Shown piece after piece: positions 27,374 to 39,801 of a stretch of 64,000 nt of DNA. Numbering within the stretch: position 1 is the first letter of the stretch; every line of letters starts with the position of its first letter. Source of the DNA: Rhodococcus sp. 14-2470-1b (GTDB taxonomy: Bacteria; Actinomycetota; Actinomycetes; Mycobacteriales; Mycobacteriaceae); the NCBI RefSeq assembly GCF_002259415.1, contig NZ_NPFY01000001.1, positions 124,001-188,000 on the forward strand, written 5' to 3'. The notes beneath the pieces were generated by a model that did no database searches, was not told the origin of the DNA, and worked only from the letters and a program-made list of their open reading frames with translations. Both the position numbers and the translations under genes were made by a program.

Positions 27374-28768
27374 GTGCAAGTGACCTCGATAGCCGACTTC
27401 CACACCGCGCCGGGGCTGTACCTGGAGTGGCCGATCGTGATGGGCGCAGGTGCTGCGTCGACCGTTCCGCCGTCGTTCAATCAGAGCTTCCATCTGTCGT
27501 CCGCACTCGAACCTGCGGTCGACAGTGACACGGCATCGGTGTGGATCGCGGTCGCTTTCGACGTCGACGGACCGATCGACATCGAAGCTCTCACGTCCGC
27601 TTTCAGCGCCTTCGTACGCCGCCACCCGGCTCTTCGGACCTCCTTCGCCGCCCGAGACGGCGTCGTCGGCCGACGCGTGTACGAGCCACACGAGGTCGAC
27701 GTCGCGGCACCGACGTCGGTGACCATCGACAACTCCGAGGCCCTCACCGAGCACCTCCGCGCCCAGCTGAACGTCCTGTGCCACCCCACCCGCATTCCGT
27801 CGTATTCGTTCGCAGCAGTGAGCCGCACGAGCCGCTCGACGGTGGTGTGCGGTTTCGATCACGCTCACGTCGATGCAGTCTCGATGACGGTGGCGGCCGA
27901 GGAGATCTCGCGTCTGTACGCGGCACACCGCCTACAGGACGCGGCGGCCCTTCCCGAGGTAGGGAGTTTCGTCGACTTCTGCGCGGCCGAAATCGCCGCG
28001 CCCGTGGTCGATCTCACGGATCCTCGTCTGCAGGCGTGGTCGAATTTCTTTGCGAGCTGTGGGAACCGGACACCCGAATTTCCGTTCGCCCTCGGCGTGC
28101 CGTCCGGTTCTCGGGCCCCTCAGGCCACGACCGTGCACCACCTGGCCGACGCCGCCGAGGCCTCGGCGTTCGAACAGACCTGTCGAACTCTGGGCGCCGG
28201 CAGTTTCGCCTCGATCGCCGCCGCGATGGCGCAGGCGTCTTCGGACATCGGTGGCCCTGGCACTCTTCCGCTTCTCTTTCCATTGCACACCCGTCGCGAA
28301 GCCCGGTACGAACACGCGATCGGGTGGTTCACCACCAACGCACCGATGAGCATCGAGGTGTTCGAGACGTTCGCGGACACACTCGCCTCGGCACAGTCGT
28401 CCTTTCGTGACGCGCTCGAGCTCGGGACCGTTCCGATACCCCGCGTCCTCGAAGCAGTGGGCGACACGCTCACACGCGGCCGCGACGACGTCTTCATGAT
28501 CTCCTACGTCGACTACCGGCGTCTGCCCGGAGCCGACGCCACCGGCCGCAACGCGCATCACATCAGCAACGTCACCACTGCCGACGACGCTCAGTTCTGG
28601 GTGTCGCGGACCGGGGACGGGCTTGCGCTTCGTTCGCGTTTTCCGGACACGACGCAGGCGCACATCGTGATCGAACGTTTCGTTCGAGCACTGGTGTCGG
28701 TCGTCCGTGCCGCGGCATCGGACCCGGTGGACACCAGTGACCTCTTGCTTCTGGGCCCGAGCGCATAG
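27374..28768 (+). CDS. PapA-like acyltransferase 3 (HxxxDA active site)
   Basis: A 464-residue paralogue of the two preceding proteins, starting with GTG 3 nt after the previous stop. It keeps the opening [23 protein letters not shown] and an active-site segment [10 protein letters not shown], where His163 and Asp167 form the HxxxD and Ala replaces Gly. It shares [18 protein letters not shown] and [10 protein letters not shown] with the family. Because two of four PapA-like proteins here carry HxxxDA, the change may be functional rather than decay. Confidence 0.82.
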   Translation: MQVTSIADFHTAPGLYLEWPIVMGAGAASTVPPSFNQSFHLSSALEPAVDSDTASVWIAVAFDVDGPIDIEALTSAFSAFVRRHPALRTSFAARDGVVGRRVYEPHEVDVAAPTSVTIDNSEALTEHLRAQLNVLCHPTRIPSYSFAAVSRTSRSTVVCGFDHAHVDAVSMTVAAEEISRLYAAHRLQDAAALPEVGSFVDFCAAEIAAPVVDLTDPRLQAWSNFFASCGNRTPEFPFALGVPSGSRAPQATTVHHLADAAEASAFEQTCRTLGAGSFASIAAAMAQASSDIGGPGTLPLLFPLHTRREARYEHAIGWFTTNAPMSIEVFETFADTLASAQSSFRDALELGTVPIPRVLEAVGDTLTRGRDDVFMISYVDYRRLPGADATGRNAHHISNVTTADDAQFWVSRTGDGLALRSRFPDTTQAHIVIERFVRALVSVVRAAASDPVDTSDLLLLGPSA

Positions 28769-28842
28769 GATCGATGCAGTCAGCTCGTCACCCGGCGAAC
28801 TGCTCATCTCCCTCTCGAATTCTCAGTAGGAGCGAAGAAGAA

Positions 28843-29739
<897 letters not shown>

Positions 29740-29743
29740 CACT

Positions 29744-30166
29744 GTGGCCGAATCTCAGGGCATGCCCGACACCCTGGCCGAGATCGTCGACGACTTCGCT
29801 GCGGTCGGTGGCCAGGACAAGCTTCAGTTGCTGCTCGAGTTCAGTCGTGAGCTTCCCGAGCTGCCTGCCCATCTCGAGCAGGCAGCGATGGAGCCCGTCC
29901 CGGAGTGCCAGTCCCCGCTGTTTCTCTCCGTCGACGCCGACGACCGCGACCGTGTGCAGCTGTACTTCAGTGCGCCACCGGAGGCACCGACGACGCGGGG
30001 CTTCGCGTCGATCCTGCACCAGGGCCTCGACGGTCACTCTGCGCAGGACATTCTGGACGTACCGGACGACTTCTATCTGGCACTCGGGTTGGGTGACGCG
30101 GTGAGTCCGCTCCGGCTGCGCGGCATGTCCGCGATGCTGGCGCGCATCAAACGACACCTGAGGTGA
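29744..30166 (+). CDS. SufE-like sulfur-acceptor protein
   Basis: A 140-residue SufE-fold protein with the conserved acceptor cysteine in PECQSPLFL (around residue 54) and [15 protein letters not shown] near the C-terminus. SufE proteins take persulfide sulfur from a donor and pass it on for Fe-S cluster or cofactor sulfur. Immediately following sseA, it probably takes sulfur from that rhodanese. GTG 29744 and ATG 29762 are both possible starts. Confidence 0.9.
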   Translation: MAESQGMPDTLAEIVDDFAAVGGQDKLQLLLEFSRELPELPAHLEQAAMEPVPECQSPLFLSVDADDRDRVQLYFSAPPEAPTTRGFASILHQGLDGHSAQDILDVPDDFYLALGLGDAVSPLRLRGMSAMLARIKRHLR

Positions 30167-30256
30167 CCGGTCGTCTTGATCGATACACTTCGGGCTCGGT
30201 ACACTCGGCTGCAGTAGTTGTCTGTTCAAGTCACCGGGAAAGATGGTCAGTGCCGC

Positions 30257-31732
30257 ATGGAGTTCACCGAGCTGGCTGACTACGCCATCCCCGCTGGAAC
30301 CATCACCGAGTGGATTCCCAGCGTCGGGCCGCACGCCACCACTCCGGTTCTGGCCGGGTGGCAGCCGGACAGCCGACCCACGTCGTACGTCCACGAGGCG
30401 CATCTACGCTCCAGCCTCGCCAGCCCGAGGCGAGGGCGGGAGAGCTGGCTAGGCGCAGCGTTCGAGATCGACGCCCCGCTGGACAAGCCTGCGTTCCGGC
30501 GCGCCGTCCTCGCGTGGATCGACCGTCACGAGTCGATGCGCTCGCACGCGTCGATCGACGAGAACTCCGGCGCACTGTCTCGTGTTACCGCAGCCGAGGG
30601 TGCCATCGACATCTGGCAGGTGGAGCAGGAACGCTGCGTTCGGTCCAGTGAGGTCTACGAGCACCTTCAATACCTGTTCGACGAGTTCACGTCACCACTG
30701 GCGTGGCCCGCCTACGCGTTCGTGACGCTCGAGCCGCTGGCCGAGGAAGCCCCGAATCGCGTCACTGTCTTCTTCGCCGCGGACCACTCGATCATCGACG
30801 GACTGTCCACCGTTCTCGTCGCTCACGAGATCTCGGCGCTGTATGCGGAGGCCAAGGATCAGGTGCCTGCCGGGTTGTTCGAGGCAGGTTCGTACCTCAA
30901 CTTCGGTGTGTCCGAGAGACGTGTGCACGAGGAACTGGAAAACACGCACGATGCCGTTCTGGCGTGGAAGCACTTCTTGGACGAGGGCAACGGTGAGCTG
31001 CCTGCGTTCCCGCTGGACATCGGTCGACCGGGCGGGATGCACGCTCCGCAGAGCGGCCTGTCGGCGTGGATCCTCGACGCGGAGCGGGCGGACGCCTTCT
31101 CGGTGGCGTGTCGGAAGACCGGAAACAGCCTGTTCTCCGGCCTGCTCGCCGCGTTGGCTGTCGCGGGCGCAGAACTCTCCGGCGACACTCGGTTTCGCAC
31201 CATCACTCCGGTCCACACCCGCGACCAGCCGCACTGGGTGTCCTCTCTCGGATGGTTCGTCGGACTGTGCCCGTTGTCGTTCGACATCGCCGACGCGGAG
31301 TCGTTCGGTTCCATCGTGGCTCAGGCAACCGAGCAGGTCACGGCGACCAAACCTGTTGCCCGGGTTCCCCTCGATCGAGTCTTCCGGGCTTTGGACACGT
31401 CGGCGAAACCGCGTTTCGTCGTCTCCTTCATGGACGTGCGGTTCGCCCCCATGGCCGAGAACTGGCACGACTGGAATGCACGCGCGCTACGTAGCAGGCA
31501 GTACGACCACGATGTCTACATCTGGATCAACCGGACACCGCGCGGGATCAACATCTCGGCGCGCTACCCCAACACCGAGGAGGCGACGTCGAACGTCCAT
31601 CAGTACGTCGGCGCACTTCGCCGGATCGTCGACGAGGTGGTCGACACCGGCAGTTACGCACTCCTCGGTCGAGCAGGGCGCTCGTACAGCCTGGACGCGT
31701 CCGGTACCGGCCCGATTGCTACCAATCAGTAG
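30257..31732 (+). CDS. PapA-like acyltransferase 4 (HxxxDG), separated copy
   Basis: A 491-residue paralogue of the tandem at 24.5-28.8 kb. It shares most with copy 1: the opening [19 protein letters not shown] against [31 protein letters not shown] and [16 protein letters not shown]. The active site [10 protein letters not shown] has His177 and Asp181 with the usual Gly. It is separated from the tandem by sseA-sufE, so the insertion of lipid genes has split around conserved genes. ATG 30257 aligns with copy 1; a TTG 39 nt upstream is less likely. Confidence 0.84.
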   Translation: MEFTELADYAIPAGTITEWIPSVGPHATTPVLAGWQPDSRPTSYVHEAHLRSSLASPRRGRESWLGAAFEIDAPLDKPAFRRAVLAWIDRHESMRSHASIDENSGALSRVTAAEGAIDIWQVEQERCVRSSEVYEHLQYLFDEFTSPLAWPAYAFVTLEPLAEEAPNRVTVFFAADHSIIDGLSTVLVAHEISALYAEAKDQVPAGLFEAGSYLNFGVSERRVHEELENTHDAVLAWKHFLDEGNGELPAFPLDIGRPGGMHAPQSGLSAWILDAERADAFSVACRKTGNSLFSGLLAALAVAGAELSGDTRFRTITPVHTRDQPHWVSSLGWFVGLCPLSFDIADAESFGSIVAQATEQVTATKPVARVPLDRVFRALDTSAKPRFVVSFMDVRFAPMAENWHDWNARALRSRQYDHDVYIWINRTPRGINISARYPNTEEATSNVHQYVGALRRIVDEVVDTGSYALLGRAGRSYSLDASGTGPIATNQ

Positions 31733-31878
31733 GTAGTGACTCGATTTTTGGGGAGGTTCCCCATAATCACCATCCAGTTTCGGTTGTGTTCGGGCCTGTG
31801 CTTAAACTCCGAAGAGACGCTCGTACCAGTGCGGCACGAAACGGCCAGCACGGAACACTCGACACCACAGGAGGCTCA

Positions 31879-33672
<1,794 letters not shown>

Positions 33673-33709
33673 TACGAAAGAAAGCGACGTCCGGGTTAGT
33701 CTGTCTGTC

Positions 33710-34141
33710 ATGGCCGACAACCCGGACGTTCGCATTGGTACCGCCGAACGCGAGCAGGCGCTCTCCAACCTGAGTCAGCACCTGAGCGACGGGCGCCTCA
33801 CTCTCCCCGAGTTCGACGAGCGCAGCGCAGTGGTGACGGCGGCGACAACGCGTGGCGAGTTGGATTCTGTTTTCACCGATCTCCCCACCCCCTCGCTGGC
33901 ACCGACGGCGTCTCGGCCACTGGATATCTCGAAGTCGGCGGAACCCGCCGTAGAACCGGCAGCCCCGGCGGTGGTGGATGGTTGGGACTGGCGCAAAGCC
34001 ACCCTGGCAGCCGCACCGATAGTCGCGCTGATCCTGTTCTTCGTGGTGCCGGTGTCCAACAGCTGGTTGTTCTTCCTACTCATTCCTCTGACCGGTGCCC
34101 TGCTGTTCGGTGGCGATCGCTCCAGGCGGCGCGATCGGTGA
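33710..34141 (+). CDS. DUF1707 (SHOCT-like) domain membrane protein
   Basis: The N-terminus (residues 8-60) is a DUF1707 domain: RIGTAEREQAL, DGRLTLPEFDER, RGELDSVFTDLP. This domain is common in actinobacteria, often fused to a membrane anchor. A linker rich in Pro/Ala/Glu follows, then two membrane helices (about 98-115 and 118-133) and a basic tail. The function is unknown. Its stop overlaps the HAD gene start (GTGA). Confidence 0.85.
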   Translation: MADNPDVRIGTAEREQALSNLSQHLSDGRLTLPEFDERSAVVTAATTRGELDSVFTDLPTPSLAPTASRPLDISKSAEPAVEPAAPAVVDGWDWRKATLAAAPIVALILFFVVPVSNSWLFFLLIPLTGALLFGGDRSRRRDR

Positions 34142-34830
34142 CGGCGAAAGTACTTCTCTTCGACGTCTTCGGCACGGTCGTCGATTGGAGAACCAGCGTT
34201 GCGGCTCAGTGTGCGCACGCAGTGCCCAAGGGCGTCGACTCCTACGCGTTCGCCGACCGTTGGCGCAGTCTCTACCAACCGTCGATGGAGGAAGTCCGGT
34301 CCGGTGCACGGGAGTTCGTCCGTCTCGACGTGCTTCACCTCGAAAGCCTGCGGACGGTGCTCGACGAGTTCGGCGTGCGTTTGCCCGCCGAGGCCGTTGC
34401 GGAGTTGAACAGTGCATGGCATCGACTGACACCGTGGCCGGACTCGGTCTCCGGACTCGAGCGGTTGAAGTCGCAGTTCGTCATCGCTCCCCTCTCCAAC
34501 GGCAACATCTCGCTGCTGTTGGACATGGCGAAGAACGCCGGATTGCCGTGGGACGCGATTCTCGGCGCCGAGCCGGTGCGCGCCTACAAGCCGAGCCCCG
34601 AGGCATACCTCCGCACAGCCGACCTCCTCGGTGTCCCACCGGAGCACTGCATGATGGTCGCCGCGCACAACAGTGACCTCGACGCGGCGCGTGCATGCGG
34701 ATTCCAGACCGCCTTCATCGCCCGCCCCACCGAGCACGGACCTTCTCAGTCGACGGATCTGACGGCGGAGTCGGACTGGACTCATAGCGTTTCGTCGATC
34801 GTCGAACTGGCTTCGGCGCTGGGATGCTGA
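34138..34830 (+). CDS. HAD-family (haloacid dehalogenase type II-like) hydrolase
   Basis: The 230-residue protein has the HAD motifs: nucleophile Asp in FDVFGTVVDW, PLSNGN as motif II, and the Lys in AYKPSPEAY, with MVAAHNSDLDAA supplying the acidic motif IV. This set, with Ser-Asn after motif II, is typical of L-2-haloacid dehalogenases, but many relatives act on other small phosphates or haloacids. GTG start overlaps the DUF1707 stop by 4 nt, so the two are coupled. Confidence 0.9.
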   Translation: MTAKVLLFDVFGTVVDWRTSVAAQCAHAVPKGVDSYAFADRWRSLYQPSMEEVRSGAREFVRLDVLHLESLRTVLDEFGVRLPAEAVAELNSAWHRLTPWPDSVSGLERLKSQFVIAPLSNGNISLLLDMAKNAGLPWDAILGAEPVRAYKPSPEAYLRTADLLGVPPEHCMMVAAHNSDLDAARACGFQTAFIARPTEHGPSQSTDLTAESDWTHSVSSIVELASALGC

Positions 34831-34883
34831 ACAGATCGAGAATCGCTCGATTACACGTCTGCAACCAACCCCGCTAGAGTTGT

Positions 34884-34970
34884 CCCTCGGTGCGCCGGGA
34901 AGTCTGGTCGGCATGAATTGACCATGCCCGAAAGTCGTTGCCCCGCTGCTGTGGGTGACGACGTTGCGAA
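34884..34970 (+). ncRNA. Structured leader RNA upstream of nhaA, candidate riboswitch
   Basis: Two well-formed hairpins precede nhaA. Hairpin 1 is GGCATG (34910-34915) with CATGCC (34923-34928). Hairpin 2 is a 10-bp stem pairing 34934-34943 with 34953-34962, including two G.T wobbles. The segments GGGAAGTCTGGT and CCCCGCTGCTGTG look like the cobalamin riboswitch core (GGGAA..GGTG and CCCGCnACTGT), but no B12 box is evident and cobalamin control of nhaA would be odd. A plausible sigma-A promoter (TTACAC 34851, TAGAGT 34875, spacer 18) would start transcription at about 34887, directly before this element. Confidence 0.4.
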
Positions 34971-34978
34971 AGGCCATC

Positions 34979-36289
34979 ATGCCGACATCTCCGACACCGC
35001 GAACACTGTTCTCCCGCGGTTCGTGGTCCGAAGCCAGTCGTATCGCCGCAGTACTCCGCAAAGAAACGGTAGGCGGAGTTCTACTACTCGTCGCTGCCGT
35101 CGCGGCACTCGTCTGGGCGAACTCGCCGTTGTCCGACAGTTACCGAACCTTGATGAACTTCACGATCGGGCCGTCCTCGGTTCATCTGAATCTCACCGTC
35201 TCGACGTGGGCAGCCGACGGACTGCTCGCGATCTTCTTCTTCGTCGTCGGCCTCGAACTCAAACGCGAGTTCGTCGCGGGCGACCTCCGCGATCCGAAGC
35301 GCGCAGCGCTTCCCATCGCGGCCGCGGTCGGCGGAATGATAGTTCCCGCACTGATTTTCGTGCTCGTCAACCGCAACACCGGTGACGGCGCGCTGCAGGG
35401 ATGGGCCATTCCCACAGCGACCGACATCGCATTTGCTGTGGCCATTCTCGCCGTGATCGGGACCCATCTACCCACTGCACTGAGGACGTTCCTTCTTACT
35501 CTCGCCGTTGTCGACGACTTACTCGCGATCACCGTCATCGCGATCTTCTACACGGACGAGGTGAACTTCGTAGCGCTCGCTCTCGCTGTGATCCCTCTCG
35601 GTCTGTTCACGATCGCCGTTCAGAAACGAATACGATCGTGGTGGATCCTCATCCCGCTCGCAGTCGTCACGTGGGTGTTGGTACACGAGTCGGGCATCCA
35701 CGCCACCGTCGCAGGAGTACTACTGGGGTTCGCGGTCCCCGTGGTTCGAAGCCGTGCGGCAGGCGGACCCGATGCCGGCCCCGGACTGGCCGAACACTTC
35801 GAACACCGCATTCGCCCTCTCTCCGCCGGCGTCGCTGTTCCTGTGTTCGCTTTCTGCGCGGCAGGCGTGACTGTCGGCGGTTTCAGCGGACTGACCAGCG
35901 CGATCACCGACCCCGTCGCACTCGGAATCATTGCAGGCCTGGTGATCGGCAAGACCGTCGGGATTTTCGGCGTCACCTTCCTGCTCTCGAAACTCACCAG
36001 AGCATCGCTGGACAGCACCGTCAGGTGGGTGGACGTCGTGGGAATCTCCATGCTTGCCGGCATCGGATTCACCGTGTCGCTGCTGATCGGCGACCTCGCC
36101 TTCGGACCAGGCACCGAACGCGACGACCACGTCAAGATCGGTGTGCTCGCAGGATCGATCATGGCGGCCCTGCTGGCCTCGGCCCTCCTTCGAGCGCGCA
36201 ACACGGTGTACCGGAAGATTCACGAGGACGAGACGCGAGATGACGACCAGGACGGGATTCCTGACGTTTATCAGCAGCGAAACCCCTGA
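34979..36289 (+). CDS. nhaA: Na+/H+ antiporter NhaA
   Basis: A 436-residue membrane protein with about 11-12 helices. Key transport residues are visible: the Asp in [10 protein letters not shown] and the paired Asp-Asp of [10 protein letters not shown], which bind Na+ in the E. coli enzyme. It exchanges external protons for internal sodium, maintaining pH and sodium balance. The ATG at 34979 follows AAAGG by 6 nt and gives a short N-terminal tail; an earlier GTG would lie inside the structured leader. The C-terminal tail is highly charged. Confidence 0.93.
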   Translation: MPTSPTPRTLFSRGSWSEASRIAAVLRKETVGGVLLLVAAVAALVWANSPLSDSYRTLMNFTIGPSSVHLNLTVSTWAADGLLAIFFFVVGLELKREFVAGDLRDPKRAALPIAAAVGGMIVPALIFVLVNRNTGDGALQGWAIPTATDIAFAVAILAVIGTHLPTALRTFLLTLAVVDDLLAITVIAIFYTDEVNFVALALAVIPLGLFTIAVQKRIRSWWILIPLAVVTWVLVHESGIHATVAGVLLGFAVPVVRSRAAGGPDAGPGLAEHFEHRIRPLSAGVAVPVFAFCAAGVTVGGFSGLTSAITDPVALGIIAGLVIGKTVGIFGVTFLLSKLTRASLDSTVRWVDVVGISMLAGIGFTVSLLIGDLAFGPGTERDDHVKIGVLAGSIMAALLASALLRARNTVYRKIHEDETRDDDQDGIPDVYQQRNP

Positions 36290-36361
36290 GAAGCGACTTC
36301 CTTCAGTCGTCCCGACGTCCACACGCGGACCTCGTGTTCTCGTTGACAACCCGGTACGAAG

Positions 36362-36895
36362 TCATCGATAGTCGTGATCCACACCGGTTGCCCAGCGCGA
36401 GCATTCGACGGCGATGACGTCGTCGCGGTTGCGGAGAAATTCTCGGGCTCCCTTGTCCCCCGTTGCGCCGGCGGCGACTGCGGCCCAGTGCTCGCGTCCG
36501 AACACCACCGGGTGACCGGGAGATCCGTCGAACACTGCCCGTGCGAGTCCGGTGGCGTCTGCTGCTGCCAGGACGGCGCGCACCACCTCCGCGCCGACGT
36601 CGGGGGTGTCCACCACGTGGACGACGGCGAATTCTGCGTCGCCTGCGGCGGCGAGACCGGCCTTCAGTGACGCGCTCATGCCTTCCTGCCAGTCGGCTGC
36701 GAACACGGCGCGAGCGGGTGCGGGGACGTCGGCGTCGGCGGCACCGAGAACGACCACCACGTCGGCACAACCTCCGTCCATCAATGCCTGTACGGCCGCG
36801 GCCAGCCAGTCGCCGTCGTGGGCGAGGACCTTGGGCGAGCCGTATCGGTGTCCTGCACCTGCGGCCAGCAGCACCCCGACTGCATCTGGAACCAC
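36362..36895 (-). CDS. MocA/MobA-like nucleotidyltransferase
   Basis: The 177-residue protein has the nucleotidyltransferase signature LLAAGAGHRYGSPK (residues 9-22) and a VDTPDVG metal-binding segment, matching the MocA group that makes molybdopterin cytosine dinucleotide and related NTP transferases. Its place beside the urate/xanthine degradation genes fits a role in maturing the molybdenum hydroxylase encoded at 43-46 kb, but that is an inference. The GTG at 36895 was chosen because GGAGGG lies just upstream; a TTG 30 nt earlier is the alternative. Confidence 0.83.
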   Translation of the reverse strand: MVPDAVGVLLAAGAGHRYGSPKVLAHDGDWLAAAVQALMDGGCADVVVVLGAADADVPAPARAVFAADWQEGMSASLKAGLAAAGDAEFAVVHVVDTPDVGAEVVRAVLAAADATGLARAVFDGSPGHPVVFGREHWAAVAAGATGDKGAREFLRNRDDVIAVECSRWATGVDHDYR

Positions 36896-37059
36896 CGCGC
36901 ACCCTCCGTTTGGACATTCGCACAACGACTGCGGCCGGACGGCCGATCATTATTGTGCCCGCTCGACTCGCGGCATCTCCTGCGATGGCGGATTCTGTTA
37001 TCACTTCTCCTGCAGCGTGGCAGGACTTCGATATCTGTTCGCTACCGCGAGGTGCCCAC

Positions 37060-38964
37060 ATGTCCGTTCTACCGATCAAGCGTCGCCGTGTTCATCCTGT
37101 CGACGAAGTGTTGCCCGTCCCCAAACTCGCCGCGTACGGCTTCCAGCATGTGGTCGCGTTCTATGCGGGCGCCGTGCTGGTGCCGATCATCATCGGCAGC
37201 GCGATCGGACTGACCAACGAACAGTTGATTCACCTGATCAACGCCGACCTGTTCACGTGCGGAATCGCGTCGATCATCCAGTCCGTGGGGTTCTGGAAGA
37301 TCGGCGTGCGCCTCCCACTTCTGCAGGGCGTGACGTTCGCCGGAGTGTCACCGGTGATCGCGATAGCGATGGCGAACGGCGGCGGCACCGAGGGGTTGCT
37401 GTACGTCTACGGAGCCGTCATCGTCGCGGGGCTCGTCACGTTCTTCATGGCGCCGTACTTCAGCAAGCTTCTGAGGTTCTTCCCGCCCGTCGTGACCGGG
37501 ACGGTGATCACCATCATCGGCGTCGCACTGCTCCCCGTCGCCGTCAACGACGCGGTGACCAATCCCGCCACGCACGAGCAGGATCCGACGAACGGACGAT
37601 GGATGGCGTACGCCATCGGCACCCTGTTGATCATCGTGCTGATCCAGCGCTTCTTCAAAGGATTCATGGCGACCATCGCGGTGTTGCTCGGTTTGGTGAT
37701 CGGAAGCGCCGTCGCGTTCGTTCTGGGAGACATGAGCTTCGACGGCACCGGTGACGCATCGTGGGTGGGCTTCACGCAGCCGTTCCTGTTCGGCGCTCCG
37801 AAGTTCAGCGTCATCGCGATCATCTCGATGATCGTCGTCATGCTGATCATTGCCGTCAAAACCACCGGAAGTGTCTATGCCACCGGCGAAATCGTCGGGA
37901 AGCGGATCAAAAAGGACGACATAGCGGCAACCCTGCGCGCGGACGGCGTGGCGACGGTGATCGGCGGGACGTTCAACTCGTTCCCCTACACCGCGTTCTC
38001 GGAGAACGTCGGACTGGTGCGTCTCACCGGAGTTCGGAGCCGGTGGGTCGTGGCGGCGGCGGGCGCAATCATGATTCTGCTGGGGCTACTGCCGAAAACC
38101 GCCGCGGTCGTCGCGTCGATCCCGCCGCCCGTGCTCGGCGGTGCGGCGCTGGCTCTGTTCGCGACGGTTGCCGTCGTGGGAATCCAGACGCTGTCCAAGG
38201 TCGATTTCACCGACCATCGCAATTTGATCATCGTGGCAACCAGCCTGGGCCTCGCGATGTTGGTGACGATCCAACCGACGGTGTCCCAGGGCGTGCCTGC
38301 ATGGCTCGAGATGCTCTTCGGCAGCGGTATCGTCCTCGGAGCCGTCACGGCGATCGTGTTGAACGTGTTGTTCTTCCATCTCGGCAGTCGCGGCCAGGCC
38401 GTGGCAGGTGGACCGGGCAAGGGAATCACCCTGGACAAGGTCAACGCGATGACTCCCGACGAATTCGCCTCGACGTTCGGCGGTTTGGTCCAGGGCACCC
38501 CGTGGGTGGTCGAGCGCGCGTACCAGCAGGCACCGTTCGCCGACGCGCACAGCCTGCGGGAGGCGTTCCAGGAATCCTTGCTGGCCGGGACGACGGAGGA
38601 GCAGGTGGAGCTGATCAACAGTTACCCCGACCTCGGCAGCGAGGATGCGACGGGAACGCTGCACGCGGCAGATCACGTCGGACTGTCCAATCTGGAGGAA
38701 GACGAGCACGACAGCATCGTCCAACTTGCGGCGGAGTACCGGCAACACTTCGGATTTCCGCTCGTGATCTGCGCCAGGGAGACCGAACGCTACGACAGAG
38801 TTCTCGCCAACGGGTGGTCGCGCATGGAGAATGCAGTCGCGGCCGAGCGATCGTTCGCGATGATCGAGATCGCCAAGATCGCGAACTATCGCTTCGACGA
38901 CCTGGTCGCCGACGCCAACCCCATCGCCGCCGCCCGCTTCGGTCGGCTGACCGAGCACAGATAG
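37060..38964 (+). CDS. Urate/xanthine permease (NCS2) fused to an OHCU-decarboxylase-like domain
   Basis: Residues 1-445 form a nucleobase:cation symporter-2 permease with about 14 membrane helices, LLQGVTFAGVSP and NSFPYTAFSENVGLV, typical of uric acid/xanthine carriers. Residues about 455-625 match the OHCU decarboxylase (UraD) fold: VNAMTPDEFASTFGG, PWVVERAYQQ, EEQVELI and EYRQHFGFPLVICARE. In UraD a catalytic His lies in an HPDL/HPRIGG motif; here it reads SYPDLG with Tyr522. The soluble domain may bind a ureide and regulate the carrier, or be a relic. GAGGTG precedes the ATG. It starts a tight four-gene operon with the pathway enzymes. Confidence 0.9.
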   Translation: MSVLPIKRRRVHPVDEVLPVPKLAAYGFQHVVAFYAGAVLVPIIIGSAIGLTNEQLIHLINADLFTCGIASIIQSVGFWKIGVRLPLLQGVTFAGVSPVIAIAMANGGGTEGLLYVYGAVIVAGLVTFFMAPYFSKLLRFFPPVVTGTVITIIGVALLPVAVNDAVTNPATHEQDPTNGRWMAYAIGTLLIIVLIQRFFKGFMATIAVLLGLVIGSAVAFVLGDMSFDGTGDASWVGFTQPFLFGAPKFSVIAIISMIVVMLIIAVKTTGSVYATGEIVGKRIKKDDIAATLRADGVATVIGGTFNSFPYTAFSENVGLVRLTGVRSRWVVAAAGAIMILLGLLPKTAAVVASIPPPVLGGAALALFATVAVVGIQTLSKVDFTDHRNLIIVATSLGLAMLVTIQPTVSQGVPAWLEMLFGSGIVLGAVTAIVLNVLFFHLGSRGQAVAGGPGKGITLDKVNAMTPDEFASTFGGLVQGTPWVVERAYQQAPFADAHSLREAFQESLLAGTTEEQVELINSYPDLGSEDATGTLHAADHVGLSNLEEDEHDSIVQLAAEYRQHFGFPLVICARETERYDRVLANGWSRMENAVAAERSFAMIEIAKIANYRFDDLVADANPIAAARFGRLTEHR

Positions 38965-38973
38965 CGAGATGCG

Positions 38974-39477
38974 TTGTTACACGAATGGATAGGTCTGGAC
39001 GGGTTCAACGAACTGTCGGACCGACAGGCGATGCACGCTCTGTTCGAGTGCTGCTCGTCGTCGATCTGGGCTCGACGGGTCGCCGGGTCTCGGCCGTTCT
39101 CGTCCCGAGATCAACTGCTGGACCGTGCCGATCGAGTGCTCGCCGAGCTCCCGGAAGCGGAGATCGACCAGGCGCTCGACGGCCACCCCAGGATCGGCGG
39201 GCGGGCGGACAACAGCTCCTCTCAGCGCGAACAGGCGGCTGTGCAGAGTGCAGGATCGGATGTACTGGCCGAGCTCGCCGAGGCCAATCGCAAGTACGAG
39301 GCGCAGTTCGGGCACGTGTACCTGGTGTGCGCCACCGGACGGTCGGCGACGGAGTTGCTCGCTATCCTCGAAGAGAGATTGGGGAACGACCCCGAAACCG
39401 AGCGACGGGTGCTGCGCGTGGAACTGGCCAAGATCAACAGAATTCGGCTCAATCGTGTACTGGGGCCGCAGCAGTGA
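38974..39477 (+). CDS. uraD: 2-oxo-4-hydroxy-4-carboxy-5-ureidoimidazoline (OHCU) decarboxylase
   Basis: The 167-residue protein turns OHCU into (S)-allantoin, the last step of uricolysis. It carries the catalytic His71 in GHPRIGG and the expected EAQFGHVYLVC, with LAKINRIRLNRVL at the C-terminus. Unlike the similar domain on the neighbouring permease, the histidine is intact. The start appears to be TTG at 38974, nine nt after the permease stop; no ATG or GTG fits. Its stop overlaps the HIU hydrolase start (GTGA). Confidence 0.9.
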   Translation: MLHEWIGLDGFNELSDRQAMHALFECCSSSIWARRVAGSRPFSSRDQLLDRADRVLAELPEAEIDQALDGHPRIGGRADNSSSQREQAAVQSAGSDVLAELAEANRKYEAQFGHVYLVCATGRSATELLAILEERLGNDPETERRVLRVELAKINRIRLNRVLGPQQ

Positions 39478-39800
39478 GCGGGATCAGCACGCACGTTCTC
39501 GACGCGGTCGCCGGGACTCCCGCAGTCGGGATACGAGTCGCGCTGTTCCATCCGGTGGACGGACAGATCGCGACAGCCGCCACCGACGCCGACGGACGGG
39601 TGCCGGAACTGGTGCCCGGACCGCTCGATGCCGGCACCTACCGTCTGTCTTTCGACACCGGCAGCTACTTCGACGTCCACGGCACGGCGACGTTCTATCC
39701 GGAGGTGTCGATCTCGTTCGCTGTGACCGACCCGGATGCGCACCACCACGTTCCATTGTTGTTGTCCCCGTTCGCCTATTCCACCTATCGCGGGAGCTGA
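39474..39800 (+). CDS. 5-hydroxyisourate hydrolase
   Basis: A 108-residue transthyretin-like protein that hydrolyses 5-hydroxyisourate to OHCU. It has the N-terminal STHVLDAVAGTPA motif and ends with the family signature YRGS. The GTG start overlaps the uraD stop by 4 nt, and urate oxidase begins 1 nt after its stop, so the three steps from urate to allantoin are in one message. Confidence 0.95.
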   Translation: MSGISTHVLDAVAGTPAVGIRVALFHPVDGQIATAATDADGRVPELVPGPLDAGTYRLSFDTGSYFDVHGTATFYPEVSISFAVTDPDAHHHVPLLLSPFAYSTYRGS

Positions 39801-39801
39801 G

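Noticed and set aside
31750..31762. GGGGA-GGT-TCCCC as a terminator between PapA-like 4 and accA3
   Set aside because: The 5-bp stem is short and no U-tract follows on either strand; left as a possible minor operator only.
36896..37059. Purine riboswitch before the permease
   Set aside because: No three-way junction or conserved purine-aptamer loops are visible; PucR control is more likely.
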